From an uncultured Gammaproteobacteria bacterium (lineage in GTDB: Bacteria > Pseudomonadota > Gammaproteobacteria > Arenicellales > JAANXG01), in NCBI GenBank assembly GCA_947258785.1, contig CAMYJT010000010.1:1-47839 (forward strand): DNA of 47,839 bases, read 5' to 3'. Shown here piece by piece: positions 6,349 to 15,161 of this stretch (its first letter is position 1; each line of letters starts with the position of its first letter). Both the position numbers and the translations under genes were made by a program. The notes below the pieces were generated by a model. It searched no databases. It worked only from the letters and a program-made list of their open reading frames with translations, and was not told the DNA's origin.

Positions 6349-8829
6349 CTAAATCATGTGCCCGACGCGCAGGGTGAGTATGTCCTGGAACAGCTCCGGT
6401 TCGGCAGTCGCCAGCAATCCGAGATGAACGATCACCTCCTGCGTCAACAAGTGTTGGCGCTCATCGCCACCGCCAAATTCACGGATCATATCCAGTATCG
6501 CGTGCCGGTCCAGGGGCTGTTTGATAGTCGCCTTGGCGCTGTAGGCCCAGCCCACCGTGAGCCGGCTTTGGGTGACCACGATCTCGGTGACGGCATCGAC
6601 CAACAGTTCGGAGAACTTGCCGAGCAGAGCCGCTGTCCGGCGCACGATGGCCCAGTACCGGTGCTGACAGGCGCGTGCGTACACCTCCTCCAGCAGGTCC
6701 GACACCCGACCACTGCCTCCGGCGCTGGTGCGCAGCCCGGTATCGAAATCCGGTTCGTGCCGCACGTGCAGTATTCGCAACACTTCCAAGTGCTCATAAA
6801 GATTCGCGCTTTCACCGAGTATTTCCAGCAACCAGTCGTCGTTCGCCTCCGGTCCGTATTGACTGAGCTCGGCGAGGCCGATGGATGCGGTTTGTTGCGG
6901 GTCGAACGACAACACGAATTCGATTCGCTCTCCCGGTGTTGCATCCAGCGCGAGGTCAAGCTCGCCTGGAGTCACGATGCGCGAATGTCCAGCGGTGGGG
7001 AGGAACTGAGCCAGTTTACCGACCTGTACCGGCGCGTCCCGATATGCGCCGTCTTGCAGCGACCGGATCAAATCGAGTAAAAGGTCGCTGCCGGACTCCT
7101 CAAGCATATCCGCGGAGAACAGCACGACGATCAACGGTTTTCCCGGTTGGTCCCAGTGACGATGAACATACGCCATCGTCATCTTTAACTGTTCGGCAAG
7201 CATGCGGTCGTCCAGCCCCAAATAAAAATCCTCGCGGTTCATAAACTGGGGTAAAAAAACCACCTGCCGATCCGCCAGGGTGTAGAGCCGCGACGTGGAA
7301 AGTGCCCGCATACGGCGCAGGGGACGTCCGCTTAGACCGAGCCTGGTGTTCGCGCCGAGCTGGGTATACGTCGCTGCGAGATCATCGGCCTGGCGAACCT
7401 GCACAGGGCGGATTTGCTCCAGCGTCTCCGCCAGAATGCCCTCTCCTTCGAGCCCGTTCCGGGCGGTCTCGTCTTCGGCGAGCACCGCGATCTGAATACG
7501 TCGGTGCGGCGACCGTCCGATCCGCAAACGGCGCCCAAGAGGATCGATGTCGGACGGCGCGAGCAGCCCATCCTCGAGCAGCGTCCCCAGTAGGTAAAGA
7601 CTTTGCGCCCAGACCAGGGGCACGTTTTCGTTGGGCAGGCGCGTCTGGCTACGTGGATGGGCCTTTTCCGCATCGACGTTTTCGGCGGGCACATAATAGA
7701 GCTCGGGAAGAAGCCGGTGCTGGTCCTGCTCGATCAGAAGGCCCTCTAATTTCTCCCGGTATTCGCGGGCCCCGGCGGCATCATCGGCGAACACGTGGTT
7801 CAAATAGAGGTAAGTGAAAAACAACGGCCATTCGGACTCGATGTCGGTGAATTGTTGCAATTCGTCCGACTCGTAGTGCAAGCGGCCGGCTTCCTCGAGC
7901 ACCGTCTGATGGCCGTCGAGCAGAAATCGCTTACAACCATAACGGCCCTGTAAGCGCCCGACGACGGTGCTCTGCGTACGCTCGACCAGTGTCCGGTTCT
8001 CGACGGCGAACGCCGGGAAGCCGATAACGCTCAGCGTTGCCGCATCCGTCTCCTTTGAGCCCGATTCACGCGGCAACAGCGCCTCCAAGGTCATGCGCGC
8101 ACGGGCAATCTCATCGGGCACCACATGGATGACCGAGCCCCGGCCACCACGCCCGCCAAAAAGGTCGAACCCCGACAGGGCCTCGAGCGCCGCTTTCGCC
8201 ATACCGACCGAACTGGTATTGAGCTCGGGTTCTCCGATGTTTATTTTTTGCCCGCGTTCCCAGATGCCGTAGTCCGGCGTGCGATAGGCGCGGCCCACGT
8301 AATGGACGAGATTCTGAACAAAGTCCACCTCATCAAGATTGAAAACGATGCGCAGGCCCGAGCCCGTCATTTGCGCGAGCATCAGCAAAAACACAGATGT
8401 GGCGTCGATCTGCAGGTGTCCCCACTCCAAATCTCCCACCACCACATCCCCGGTCTGGGTGTCGTATTTGGCGTGTAGGGCCTTATGCGGTTGTTGTGTG
8501 TGCTTAAAGGTTTCGACCTTGTCGGCTTGTTTCATCATCGCGGTCAACAGGCCGCGCATTAGCTTGACCGTGCTTTGCTCGAGGAGATAGGCCCGCTCCT
8601 CCGCCTCATCCAGCCTGCGGTAGGCCAATCCGAGACCCCACGCGGCGAGGACGCTGTACACGTTGTCCCGCACCCAGGCATCGGTGTAATCACCATGGGC
8701 GTTCACGGCGGTGCTCGCGGGCAACAACCCGGTGATCGGATGTTGGCGATCGAGAATGATGGCGACCACCTCGGCGAAACAGCGATCGAGAAGCCGTTGC
8801 CTCTCCTCGGTTCGGGTATGGCGGGACAT
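6349..8829 (-). CDS. GH15-like / phosphorylase kinase alpha-beta-like protein, interrupted at C-terminus
   Basis: An 826-aa frame from ATG 8829 (an in-frame ATG at 8922 adds a non-conserved leader). The N-terminal 430 residues form an (alpha/alpha)6 GH15-like domain: HPITGLLPASTAVNAHGDYT, DAWVRDNVYSVLAAWGLGLA, HAKYDTQTG, WGHLQIDATSVFLLMLAQMT and IWERGQKINIGEPELN. The remainder is the long helical region shared with phosphorylase kinase regulatory subunits. The family acts on or binds alpha-1,4-glucans; bacterial members are poorly characterised. The gene ends at TAG 6351-6349, but the same frame resumes at once (5608-6345); joined, the protein would be about 1070 aa, close to the usual single-chain length. 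glk follows on the same strand. Confidence 0.85.
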   Translation of the reverse strand: MSRHTRTEERQRLLDRCFAEVVAIILDRQHPITGLLPASTAVNAHGDYTDAWVRDNVYSVLAAWGLGLAYRRLDEAEERAYLLEQSTVKLMRGLLTAMMKQADKVETFKHTQQPHKALHAKYDTQTGDVVVGDLEWGHLQIDATSVFLLMLAQMTGSGLRIVFNLDEVDFVQNLVHYVGRAYRTPDYGIWERGQKINIGEPELNTSSVGMAKAALEALSGFDLFGGRGGRGSVIHVVPDEIARARMTLEALLPRESGSKETDAATLSVIGFPAFAVENRTLVERTQSTVVGRLQGRYGCKRFLLDGHQTVLEEAGRLHYESDELQQFTDIESEWPLFFTYLYLNHVFADDAAGAREYREKLEGLLIEQDQHRLLPELYYVPAENVDAEKAHPRSQTRLPNENVPLVWAQSLYLLGTLLEDGLLAPSDIDPLGRRLRIGRSPHRRIQIAVLAEDETARNGLEGEGILAETLEQIRPVQVRQADDLAATYTQLGANTRLGLSGRPLRRMRALSTSRLYTLADRQVVFLPQFMNREDFYLGLDDRMLAEQLKMTMAYVHRHWDQPGKPLIVVLFSADMLEESGSDLLLDLIRSLQDGAYRDAPVQVGKLAQFLPTAGHSRIVTPGELDLALDATPGERIEFVLSFDPQQTASIGLAELSQYGPEANDDWLLEILGESANLYEHLEVLRILHVRHEPDFDTGLRTSAGGSGRVSDLLEEVYARACQHRYWAIVRRTAALLGKFSELLVDAVTEIVVTQSRLTVGWAYSAKATIKQPLDRHAILDMIREFGGGDERQHLLTQEVIVHLGLLATAEPELFQDILTLRVGHMI

Positions 8830-9131
8830 GATTCGATTGTAAGCCACCCGCCGGTCGAATCCATATAAAATAAGTCTGTATGTCTTAGGACCACCGGACC
8901 ACAAAGCGTTGAGGAGCGACATAGGTCATTGACACGGGATTTGGCTGGTAAGGGCAAACCGTTTGCGGCGCTCGAACTGGGCACGGTTGTGGTCGGCGCG
9001 TTCGATGACCGCAAGATTGGGCAAGCTTTGAACCTGCCGGCGGATACCAAAGCTGAATCGCCGTGTCGAAATCTGAAATCGGTACATTTATCATTACAGA
9101 AACGGAACCAGGATGAACCGCTGAAAGTACC

Positions 9132-10529
9132 ATGACTGACATCAGTATTCGCGACGCACTCAATCATAAGATCGCCATCGACAGCACCGTTACCATCAAA
9201 GGGTGGGTGCGTACCCGGCGCGACTCCAAACAGGGCCTGTCCTTCGTCAATATCCATGACGGCTCCTGCTTTGATCCGATCCAGGCTGTGATAGACGCCG
9301 CGCTGCCCAATTACGACAGCGAGATCCTGCACCTGACCACAGGCTGCTCCGTCGTCGTCACCGGGAAACTGGTGGAATCCCAGGGCCGCGGTCAGGCAAT
9401 CGAGGTCCAGGCCCAGAGCGTGGAAGTCGTGGGCTGGGTGGAAGACCCGGACACCTACCCAGTCGCGGCCAAGCGGCACAGCTTTGAATACCTGCGCGAA
9501 GTCGCGCACCTGCGACCTCGCACCAACACCATCGGTGCGGTCGCCCGCGTGCGACACAGGGTTGCCCAGGCAATACACCGTTATATGAGCGACAACGGCT
9601 ATATCTGGGTCAATACCCCGATCATCACCGGCAGCGACTGCGAGGGCGCCGGTGAACTGTTCCGGGTGAGCACACTGGATCTGGCCAATCGGCTGCGCGG
9701 CGACAACGATGAAGTGGATTTCAGCGAGGACTTTTTCGGCCGGGAATCGTTCCTGACGGTGTCCGGTCAGCTCAACGTCGAGTCCTATTGTTTGTCGATG
9801 TCCAAGGTTTACACCTTCGGGCCCACATTCAGGGCCGAGAATTCCAATACCAGCCGCCACCTAGCGGAGTTCTGGATGATCGAGCCCGAACTGGCGTTCG
9901 CGAACCTCAGAGACAACGCCGATCTGGCCGAGGCCTTGCTCAAGTTCATCATCGCCACCGTGCTCGACGAATGCCCCGACGACATGGCGTTCTTCAATCA
10001 GCGGATCGACAAGGACGTGCTTGAGCGTCTCGAGACCGTCAGCAGGTCCACCTTCGAACGCATGGATTATTCCGAAGCCGTCAAGATCCTGCAGCAATCT
10101 GGAACATCCTTCGAGCATCCGGTGGCATGGGGTTTGGATCTGCAGTCCGAACACGAGCGCTACCTGACGGAGGAACACGTCGGGCGTCCAATCGTTGTGA
10201 TGAACTATCCGAAAGAGATCAAGGCGTTCTACATGCGGCTCAATGACGACGGAAAAACGGTGGCGGCGATGGACGTTCTAGCGCCGGGTATCGGCGAGAT
10301 CATCGGCGGTAGCCAGCGCGAGGAACGTCTGGATGTTCTGGACAGCCGCATCGCCAACCCGGAACTCGCCAGGGAATTGTGGTGGTACCGCGATCTGCGG
10401 CGCTACGGAACGGTGCCCCATGTCGGGTTCGGCCTGGGCCTGGAGCGCCTGATCAGCTATCTCACCGGCATGGCCAACGTCCGCGACGTGATCCCCTTCC
10501 CGCGTACGCCGAGAAACGCCTCGTTCTAG
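9132..10529 (+). CDS. asnS: Asparaginyl-tRNA synthetase
   Basis: A 465-aa class IIb synthetase that charges tRNA-Asn with asparagine in the cytoplasm. An N-terminal OB-fold anticodon-binding domain (about residues 15-115, including [20 protein letters not shown]) precedes the catalytic domain. Motif 2 is seen as [20 protein letters not shown] and motif 3 as [13 protein letters not shown]. Length and organisation match bacterial AsnS. It stands alone, divergent from the GH15-like gene, with about 200 bp between; no strong Shine-Dalgarno is visible before ATG 9132. AsnS presence suggests direct Asn-tRNA charging rather than sole reliance on the transamidation route. Confidence 0.97.
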   Translation: MTDISIRDALNHKIAIDSTVTIKGWVRTRRDSKQGLSFVNIHDGSCFDPIQAVIDAALPNYDSEILHLTTGCSVVVTGKLVESQGRGQAIEVQAQSVEVVGWVEDPDTYPVAAKRHSFEYLREVAHLRPRTNTIGAVARVRHRVAQAIHRYMSDNGYIWVNTPIITGSDCEGAGELFRVSTLDLANRLRGDNDEVDFSEDFFGRESFLTVSGQLNVESYCLSMSKVYTFGPTFRAENSNTSRHLAEFWMIEPELAFANLRDNADLAEALLKFIIATVLDECPDDMAFFNQRIDKDVLERLETVSRSTFERMDYSEAVKILQQSGTSFEHPVAWGLDLQSEHERYLTEEHVGRPIVVMNYPKEIKAFYMRLNDDGKTVAAMDVLAPGIGEIIGGSQREERLDVLDSRIANPELARELWWYRDLRRYGTVPHVGFGLGLERLISYLTGMANVRDVIPFPRTPRNASF

Positions 10530-10897
10530 CCAAACAAACAGGTGTTGCTCCTGTCGTCCGGTAGCAACAGCGGCTATCTGATTCTCGCGGTGGTCGTGTC
10601 CTAGTGTTTGTGTGAGGTCGACAAGAGCAAGATCCGCTCGCCGCTGTTGGTCGCCAGCCACGGGAGTAGCCCGAAGAACCATAAGAAATACGAGGTATAT
10701 CAGATACTTACCTATCAATCTGTGCTTCTCGGCCAGTTCTGCCGAATAAGAAAGTATAGGTCATCCGAGTAAACGCCTAGGGCGCCCATTGCGGTCGTCT
10801 GCCAACCCCTGCATCCTGGCCGACGATGGACTCCATATGGCGAAACTTTCCGTAATTCTTTAGAAATCGAGCTCTCCAATATGATGGACACATTCAT
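10530..10897. other. Intergenic, no gene recognised
   Basis: 368 bp between convergent asnS and the 562-aa hypothetical gene. Short frames exist on both strands, but none shows a motif or a ribosome binding site, and no clear hairpin terminator was found. Confidence 0.5.
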
Positions 10898-12586
10898 CTA
10901 TCGAACACCGCGTATTGCGAGCTGCTGAAGAGCGTTCCTGAGCCGAGTGTGGGCGTTGAAATGTCGAAGGTACTTCAGTTCACTCCGATTCGACTTGGCG
11001 CGAATCAACGCCACAAGCGCCCGTTTGTCGGTATTTCGCCAGCGAGTAATGTTAGGAATACACATCACGAGCGGCGCCCACCAGTTCCATACTAACCGCT
11101 CGGCATTTGAAAATCTCCGGTACGAATGCACATTCAGCAGTTCTTGTGCTTCTGCGCTACAGGTATGTACCGCAGCTTCTCGATCGGAGCCAAAACGGGC
11201 GGCCAGGTAATCCGAAACCCGCAGTCCGAGATCCGCCAACGGCAAGATCCCAAGTACGTCGTCTCTCAACTCGCCAAGATTCAAGAACACATTATGTTCG
11301 GCGAGTTGCGTCAGAGTCCTGACGCTGGAACGATGCGATGGGTTACCTCGCATACGTTTGAGTTCCTTGCGCATCACTTCTAGCGCTGCGCGATTTCTCG
11401 GCCGAAAACCAAGTTTATGGTAGAACCACCAGGCGCCCGAACGCAGCGCGTCCTCGTTGTCCTGACCGATCTGGTAAGCATCAACGAGAATTGTATCCGC
11501 TCCCATCAAACGTGACGCGGCTGTCAACACCCAATCAAAAATGGCAGCAGCTTCACCGGAACGGAAATTATCGAAGATCGTATAGGCGACCTCAGCGGAA
11601 TTGAACAGCCCCGTAAGTACGCCGTACCCTATCGGTACACCATTCCTCAATACCAAGAAACCGTATTGTGTCTCCAAGAACAGGCGGCGCTCCGGCGAGA
11701 CTCCGACCAAGGCGATGTACAATCCATTGGCGCAATCGATCAATTGCACATCGTGCTTGGATCCGTATGCAAATGCGTCCAGGTCTCGACTTCGAGTTGC
11801 CATCGTGGCCCGGGCGAGTTCAACGATCTTGTGTCCCTCACGCGTTGATAGCACGCGCACTGCTGGTTTTCGATTGACGATTTCTTGCACGCTGGGTCTG
11901 ATTCTTGACAAGGAACGCGTTTGATACACGATGGGAACACCCATATACTTTTCTCTTGTGCGTGCGGGTGTAGTCGGCCCGGGGCGTAGACACAGCGGTA
12001 TGTCCAGATCTTCGAGCAGTACTTCGCTGGCACGCGATTTCATAGGCATATGTTGGAAACGACGCAGCAAAAATTTCGCGTCGGTCTCGTCAGGCCCTTT
12101 AAGCCGTTCAATCCACTCGCGAACGTCAAATGCGTAGACATCCAGTCCCAGTGTCTCGCAATAGAGGGTCATTGATGTCAACCAATTTTCCAGCCGATCC
12201 CGGTGTTCGAATTCCTCCCAATCAATCGTGAGATGTCGACCCCAACGTCGAGCCAGCCAGTACGCAGTAGCTGCAAAAAACCGAAAATTGATTTGCGTAC
12301 CTGCGATACCGGTGTCTGCCAATTCTTTCCGGTGCTTTTTAAAATCGCCGCGTGCGGAAAATGCCTTCATCATGCGCTCGACCTGCCTCAGCGTCGCGGC
12401 ATCGTCGGGATACGCCCGCAGAAAGCACAGGGTGTCGTGCAATCGCACAACGTCGATTGCCTTCGTTAGCGTTTGTTTTTCAAGTGTGCGCAACAACGCA
12501 TGCTTAGGTGTTCCGCAGCCTTGGCCAAACTCGTGGGCGCAGCGGAGCAGTTGACGCAAGGCGGTAGCGGCTTTAGATAACGGCAT
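10898..12586 (-). CDS. Hypothetical protein with GNAT-like region
   Basis: A 562-aa protein that I do not recognise as a named family. It is basic, lacks a signal peptide and membrane segments, and is probably cytoplasmic. Residues about 290-400 look like an acyl-CoA N-acetyltransferase (GNAT) fold. A central strand FLVLRNGVPIGYGVLTGLF resembles GNAT beta-4. FRSGEAAAIFDWVLTAASRL could be the CoA-loop helix, and SGAWWFYHKLGFRPRN matches the terminal x-FYxKLGFxP signature. The flanking N-terminal 280 residues (alpha-helical, with WLARRWGRHLTIDWEEFEHR) and C-terminal 160 residues are of unknown function. It lies alone between asnS and a patch of IS and integrase debris. Confidence 0.7.
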   Translation of the reverse strand: MPLSKAATALRQLLRCAHEFGQGCGTPKHALLRTLEKQTLTKAIDVVRLHDTLCFLRAYPDDAATLRQVERMMKAFSARGDFKKHRKELADTGIAGTQINFRFFAATAYWLARRWGRHLTIDWEEFEHRDRLENWLTSMTLYCETLGLDVYAFDVREWIERLKGPDETDAKFLLRRFQHMPMKSRASEVLLEDLDIPLCLRPGPTTPARTREKYMGVPIVYQTRSLSRIRPSVQEIVNRKPAVRVLSTREGHKIVELARATMATRSRDLDAFAYGSKHDVQLIDCANGLYIALVGVSPERRLFLETQYGFLVLRNGVPIGYGVLTGLFNSAEVAYTIFDNFRSGEAAAIFDWVLTAASRLMGADTILVDAYQIGQDNEDALRSGAWWFYHKLGFRPRNRAALEVMRKELKRMRGNPSHRSSVRTLTQLAEHNVFLNLGELRDDVLGILPLADLGLRVSDYLAARFGSDREAAVHTCSAEAQELLNVHSYRRFSNAERLVWNWWAPLVMCIPNITRWRNTDKRALVALIRAKSNRSELKYLRHFNAHTRLRNALQQLAIRGVR

Positions 12587-12764
12587 TTATTAGTTCCTGG
12601 ATTGTTAATGGCTAATTATCGCTACACCCAACACACAGACCAACTCAAGGCATTTCATAAGGAAATAAAGTCTTCCACTAGCGCATCCCAACGACGTGCA
12701 TCTTTGTGTCGAGATTAAATATATTTTTGAAACTTACGTTAAGTGCGTAGCCACTGCAAGATCC

Positions 12765-12935
12765 GTCGATGAATTCAACGCTGGTGTAGTCGAATGCGAG
12801 TCGATTATGCTCAAGAGCCATTGGGTGCTGGTGGTCATGGATCAGTTCAACAGGCACATTATTGGCTTGGCCGTCCATGTAGGTGTTGTTGACGGTGTTA
12901 CCCTATGCCAAAAGATTGGGCAACCGGTCAGGAAC
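12765..12935 (+). pseudogene. rve-type transposase fragment
   Basis: A short in-frame piece, VVECESIMLKSHWVLVVMDQ followed by FNRHIIGLAVHVGVVDGV, matches the start of an rve integrase catalytic core (the D of VVMDQF). It has no start codon, no HTH domain and no later DDE residues. It breaks off where the recombinase fragment at about 12943 begins. Confidence 0.65.
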
Positions 12936-12942
12936 TGCCTGG

Positions 12943-13060
12943 AAGGTACTTCGGGTCGAACAAGGCAGGGGCAAAAAGGATCGCTACATCATGCACTCGC
13001 CCGCCTTGGTAGAATTGTTACGTGCCTGGTGGCGATTGGCGTTGACGGCGGCTATCGACG
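12943..13060 (+). pseudogene. Tyrosine recombinase fragment (box I region)
   Basis: About 39 codons read VLRVEQGRGKKDRYIMHSPA followed by LVELLRAWWRLA. This is the conserved middle segment of XerC/D-like tyrosine recombinases that accompany mobile elements. It lies in the opposite orientation to the nearby C-terminal integrase scrap at about 13300-13430, so the two do not form one gene. Pure debris. Confidence 0.65.
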
Positions 13061-13129
13061 CGCGGATGATTACCAAAACGGGCCCGAAGCGACAGTCTGA
13101 TTGAGGTGCAGCACGACGCAATTTCCTAT

Positions 13130-13219
13130 CTGTCTGTCCCGAATATTCATTGCAGCCTCTGGAAGATAATATTGGTGTAGTCCTTATAATCAACTGATAC
13201 GCTTTATCGGGACAGACAG
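13130..13219. repeat. 90-bp element bounded by 13-bp inverted repeats
   Basis: CTGTCTGTCCCGA at 13130-13142 is the exact reverse complement of TCGGGACAGACAG at 13207-13219, with 64 AT-rich bases between. It looks like the two ends of a small non-autonomous element or a collapsed IS. No target-site duplication was identified. Confidence 0.5.
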
Positions 13220-13299
13220 GAGATCTGCCGGATAATCGCCGTTTGTAAGTGTGCCGAAATTTTGCCGGATTTAGCCCAGCGCGGTTGTGCAAAGTCAGG

Positions 13300-13430
13300 C
13301 AATTCACCATATAAGTGATCTACGCCACGCTGTAATGCGTAGTGATGTCGCCGTTGCAGTGGTTCTAGATTGCTTGCCTGGTCTTCCTTGGACACGCCGG
13401 CTTCCCATAGCCGCACATGGATATACAAAT
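13300..13430 (-). pseudogene. Tyrosine recombinase C-terminal fragment, frameshifted
   Basis: The minus strand reads RLWEAGVSKEDQ. After a one-base shift it continues as NHCNGDITTHYSVA with the Tyr nucleophile motif, followed by a stop. It corresponds to the same part of the protein as the remnant at 554-905 but is a different, more decayed copy (for example NHCNGD against NHYNRD). No upstream catalytic residues remain. Confidence 0.7.
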
Positions 13431-13589
13431 GGCCGTGTTGCGTAACACTGGACGTAAAGCCCTCAAAGTTTTAAAAAACTCTAGAGCCGCTTTTGGCTAA
13501 GTGCTGTCTATTGCACCGCAGTCAGATTCCAGTTTATTCGATTCGCGCAAAAGAGAAGATCCTCGATATGGACTATGATAGTTTTCATA

Positions 13590-14231
13590 ATGAAGACGTT
13601 GTTAGCGGTGCTTTTTCTCTTTTCTATTCTTCGTTTACCGGCGGGAGCCGACCAAGAAGTAACAAACTATCCCCATGTGAAAAGTGGATTTTATGGCAAA
13701 GTGTATGCCAAATCAGTCCCTAACGAGATACTTGGCACAGAAGGAAGCACTAAGATATTTAGAGTCGGCGAAACGGAAGACACCCTGGTGGCTACCTATC
13801 CGTGGTTCACTCAGGAACTTTACCTGCTCGACACGTATTCTGGCGTCAGTGTTGTTAGACGAGGGCCGTGGCCTTCCGGCCATCAAGCGAAACAAACTGA
13901 TTTGGCGTTAGAGTTCTGGATTGACGGCATGAAGCTTCAGAGATTTTCGATGCTAGATATAGCCAAGGAGCCTGACAATGTATCGGCAACAGTATCTCAC
14001 TACACCGTGATACGAGAAGTGCTTGGCTATAAGTGGGTAGATCCATTAGGTTGGACCTTCGAAATTCAAACACATGATGGCACAGTGCTGATCTTTTGCG
14101 TAGAAACGGGGCGAATGTCGACGCGCAAATCGTTGCGGAAGATGGATGGGGCGCAACTCGTTGCGCCCTGGCAGAGTGTTCGTAAGAGGGACGTTACAAG
14201 AAGTCACCGAGCAGCTTTATGGCACTGGTAA
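13590..14231 (+). CDS. Hypothetical secreted protein
   Basis: A 213-aa protein starting at ATG 13590 (another in-frame ATG lies at 13575). Residues 1-20 are a clear signal peptide: MK, then a hydrophobic run TLLAVLFLFSILRLPAG with a cleavage-like AxA-type end at GAD. The mature part begins with DQEVTNYPHVKSGFYGKVYA and is beta-rich and globular. I recognise no domain. The stop overlaps the start of the next small gene by 13 bp, so the two probably form an operon. Base composition is AT-richer than the metabolic genes, in keeping with the accessory context. Confidence 0.65.
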   Translation: MKTLLAVLFLFSILRLPAGADQEVTNYPHVKSGFYGKVYAKSVPNEILGTEGSTKIFRVGETEDTLVATYPWFTQELYLLDTYSGVSVVRRGPWPSGHQAKQTDLALEFWIDGMKLQRFSMLDIAKEPDNVSATVSHYTVIREVLGYKWVDPLGWTFEIQTHDGTVLIFCVETGRMSTRKSLRKMDGAQLVAPWQSVRKRDVTRSHRAALWHW

Positions 14232-14446
14232 ACCGGCTCGCTGATTTTAATCCCGACTCGTTCACGATCTTTGCATTTTGCGACGAATGCGATCATTCAA
14301 GTGCGGTAGATCGATCCCAGATTCCTGATTCAGTCACGATTCCAGATTTAATAGCGCAACTGCGCTGCGGCGACTGTCGATCCAAGCGGACCTCGATTCG
14401 GATTGTGTATACCGGCGCAGGGGGTTTCCAATACGGTAGTCCGTAA
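14219..14446 (+). CDS. Small zinc-ribbon-like protein
   Basis: A 75-aa cytoplasmic protein starting inside the previous gene (13-bp overlap). Two Cys pairs, CDEC near residue 21 and CGDC near residue 50, are spaced as in a four-Cys zinc ribbon, with PDSVTIPDLIAQLRC between them. The tail SIRIVYTGAGGFQYG recurs in small uncharacterised proteobacterial proteins with this layout. It may bind Zn and a nucleic acid or protein partner, but that is inference. Confidence 0.6.
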   Translation: MALVNRLADFNPDSFTIFAFCDECDHSSAVDRSQIPDSVTIPDLIAQLRCGDCRSKRTSIRIVYTGAGGFQYGSP

Positions 14447-14609
14447 GCGGTTCCCCAATGTCATTCTAATTATCCCAACGATTTGTGTTGGCAGGGACAG
14501 TAGGTGGTGGAGCTGGTAGGATTCGGCGGAGGTTCCGTAGCCTACGCGGAAAGATTGGATAATAACGATTTGCCCAGGAAGGAGCGATGAGCGAGTTACG
14601 ACACGAACA

Positions 14610-14864
14610 ATGAGCGACATCTTTATCAGCTACGCCAGCGAGGACCGTGCGCGGGCTGAGGTTCTGGCGCATGCCCTGGAACTACAGGATTGGTCGGTAT
14701 GGTGGGATCGGACGATACCTGTCCGTCCCGAAAATGCGTGTCAGTTGATTCTATTGAAGGTTTATCTGCGATGCGCAATCCTTGCTCGCATGGCCTCACA
14801 CATCCGTTTTCTACTCTTATCTATTAGGCAGCACGCTTCGGACACGCTTGTCGTTGCAGCTTGA
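14610..14864 (+). pseudogene. TIR-domain protein, truncated N-terminal stump
   Basis: Starts MSDIFISYASEDRARAEVLA and runs through DWSVWWDRTIP, the first third of a bacterial TIR domain. It then loses similarity at about 14730 (after IPV) and ends in non-family sequence. The catalytic Glu region is gone. It closely parallels the N-terminus of the TIR-FGE protein at 18696-20465 and is probably a decayed relative. An 8-codon open frame (14587-14613) with an AGGAAGGAG ribosome binding site ends in ATGA overlapping this start. Confidence 0.75.
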
Positions 14865-15130
14865 AGTGGCCGCATTTCGCCATTAACTTTCCATTTATCA
14901 AGACGCCAGTCAGCGACCAAGGATTGCCCCGGCAGACCGGTTACTGTGGTCGCTCGTCGCCACCGCGTGGTCAAACTGGCAAAGAGCATTGTATTTCATG
15001 CAGCCAAGAACAGTCGTCGCCTGGCAGCACAAGCGCTTTCGCAACTACTGGCGACGGTTGTGCCGTGCAAGGACTCCATCACTATTACCTTCCAGAAGCT
15101 GCATAAATATTCGCGACAGACGGACGCTTA
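14850..15130 (+). pseudogene. rve-type transposase N-terminal fragment
   Basis: In one frame the sequence reads LQLEVAAFRH, then an in-frame TAA at 14887-14889, then LSIYQDASQRPRIAPADRLL, WSLVATAWSNWQRALYF and RTVVAWQHKRFRNYWRR. This is the well-known N-terminal region of one group of integrase-core transposases (RHQL, DRLLW, TVVAWH motifs). It has a nonsense codon replacing Gln and no catalytic core downstream, since the AraC gene follows. This insertion may be what cut the TIR gene just upstream. Confidence 0.7.
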
Positions 15131-15161
15131 GATTTCGGTGGACAATCCAGTTCGCGGCGAC

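Noticed and set aside
8929..9135. 68-codon frame directly upstream of asnS
   Set aside because: Starts with TTG without a ribosome binding site, no motif, and it occupies the expected promoter region.
8703..9860. 385-codon open frame on the minus strand across the start of asnS and the GH15-like gene
   Set aside because: It runs against asnS and overlaps the well-supported N-terminus of the GH15-like protein. No recognisable domain.
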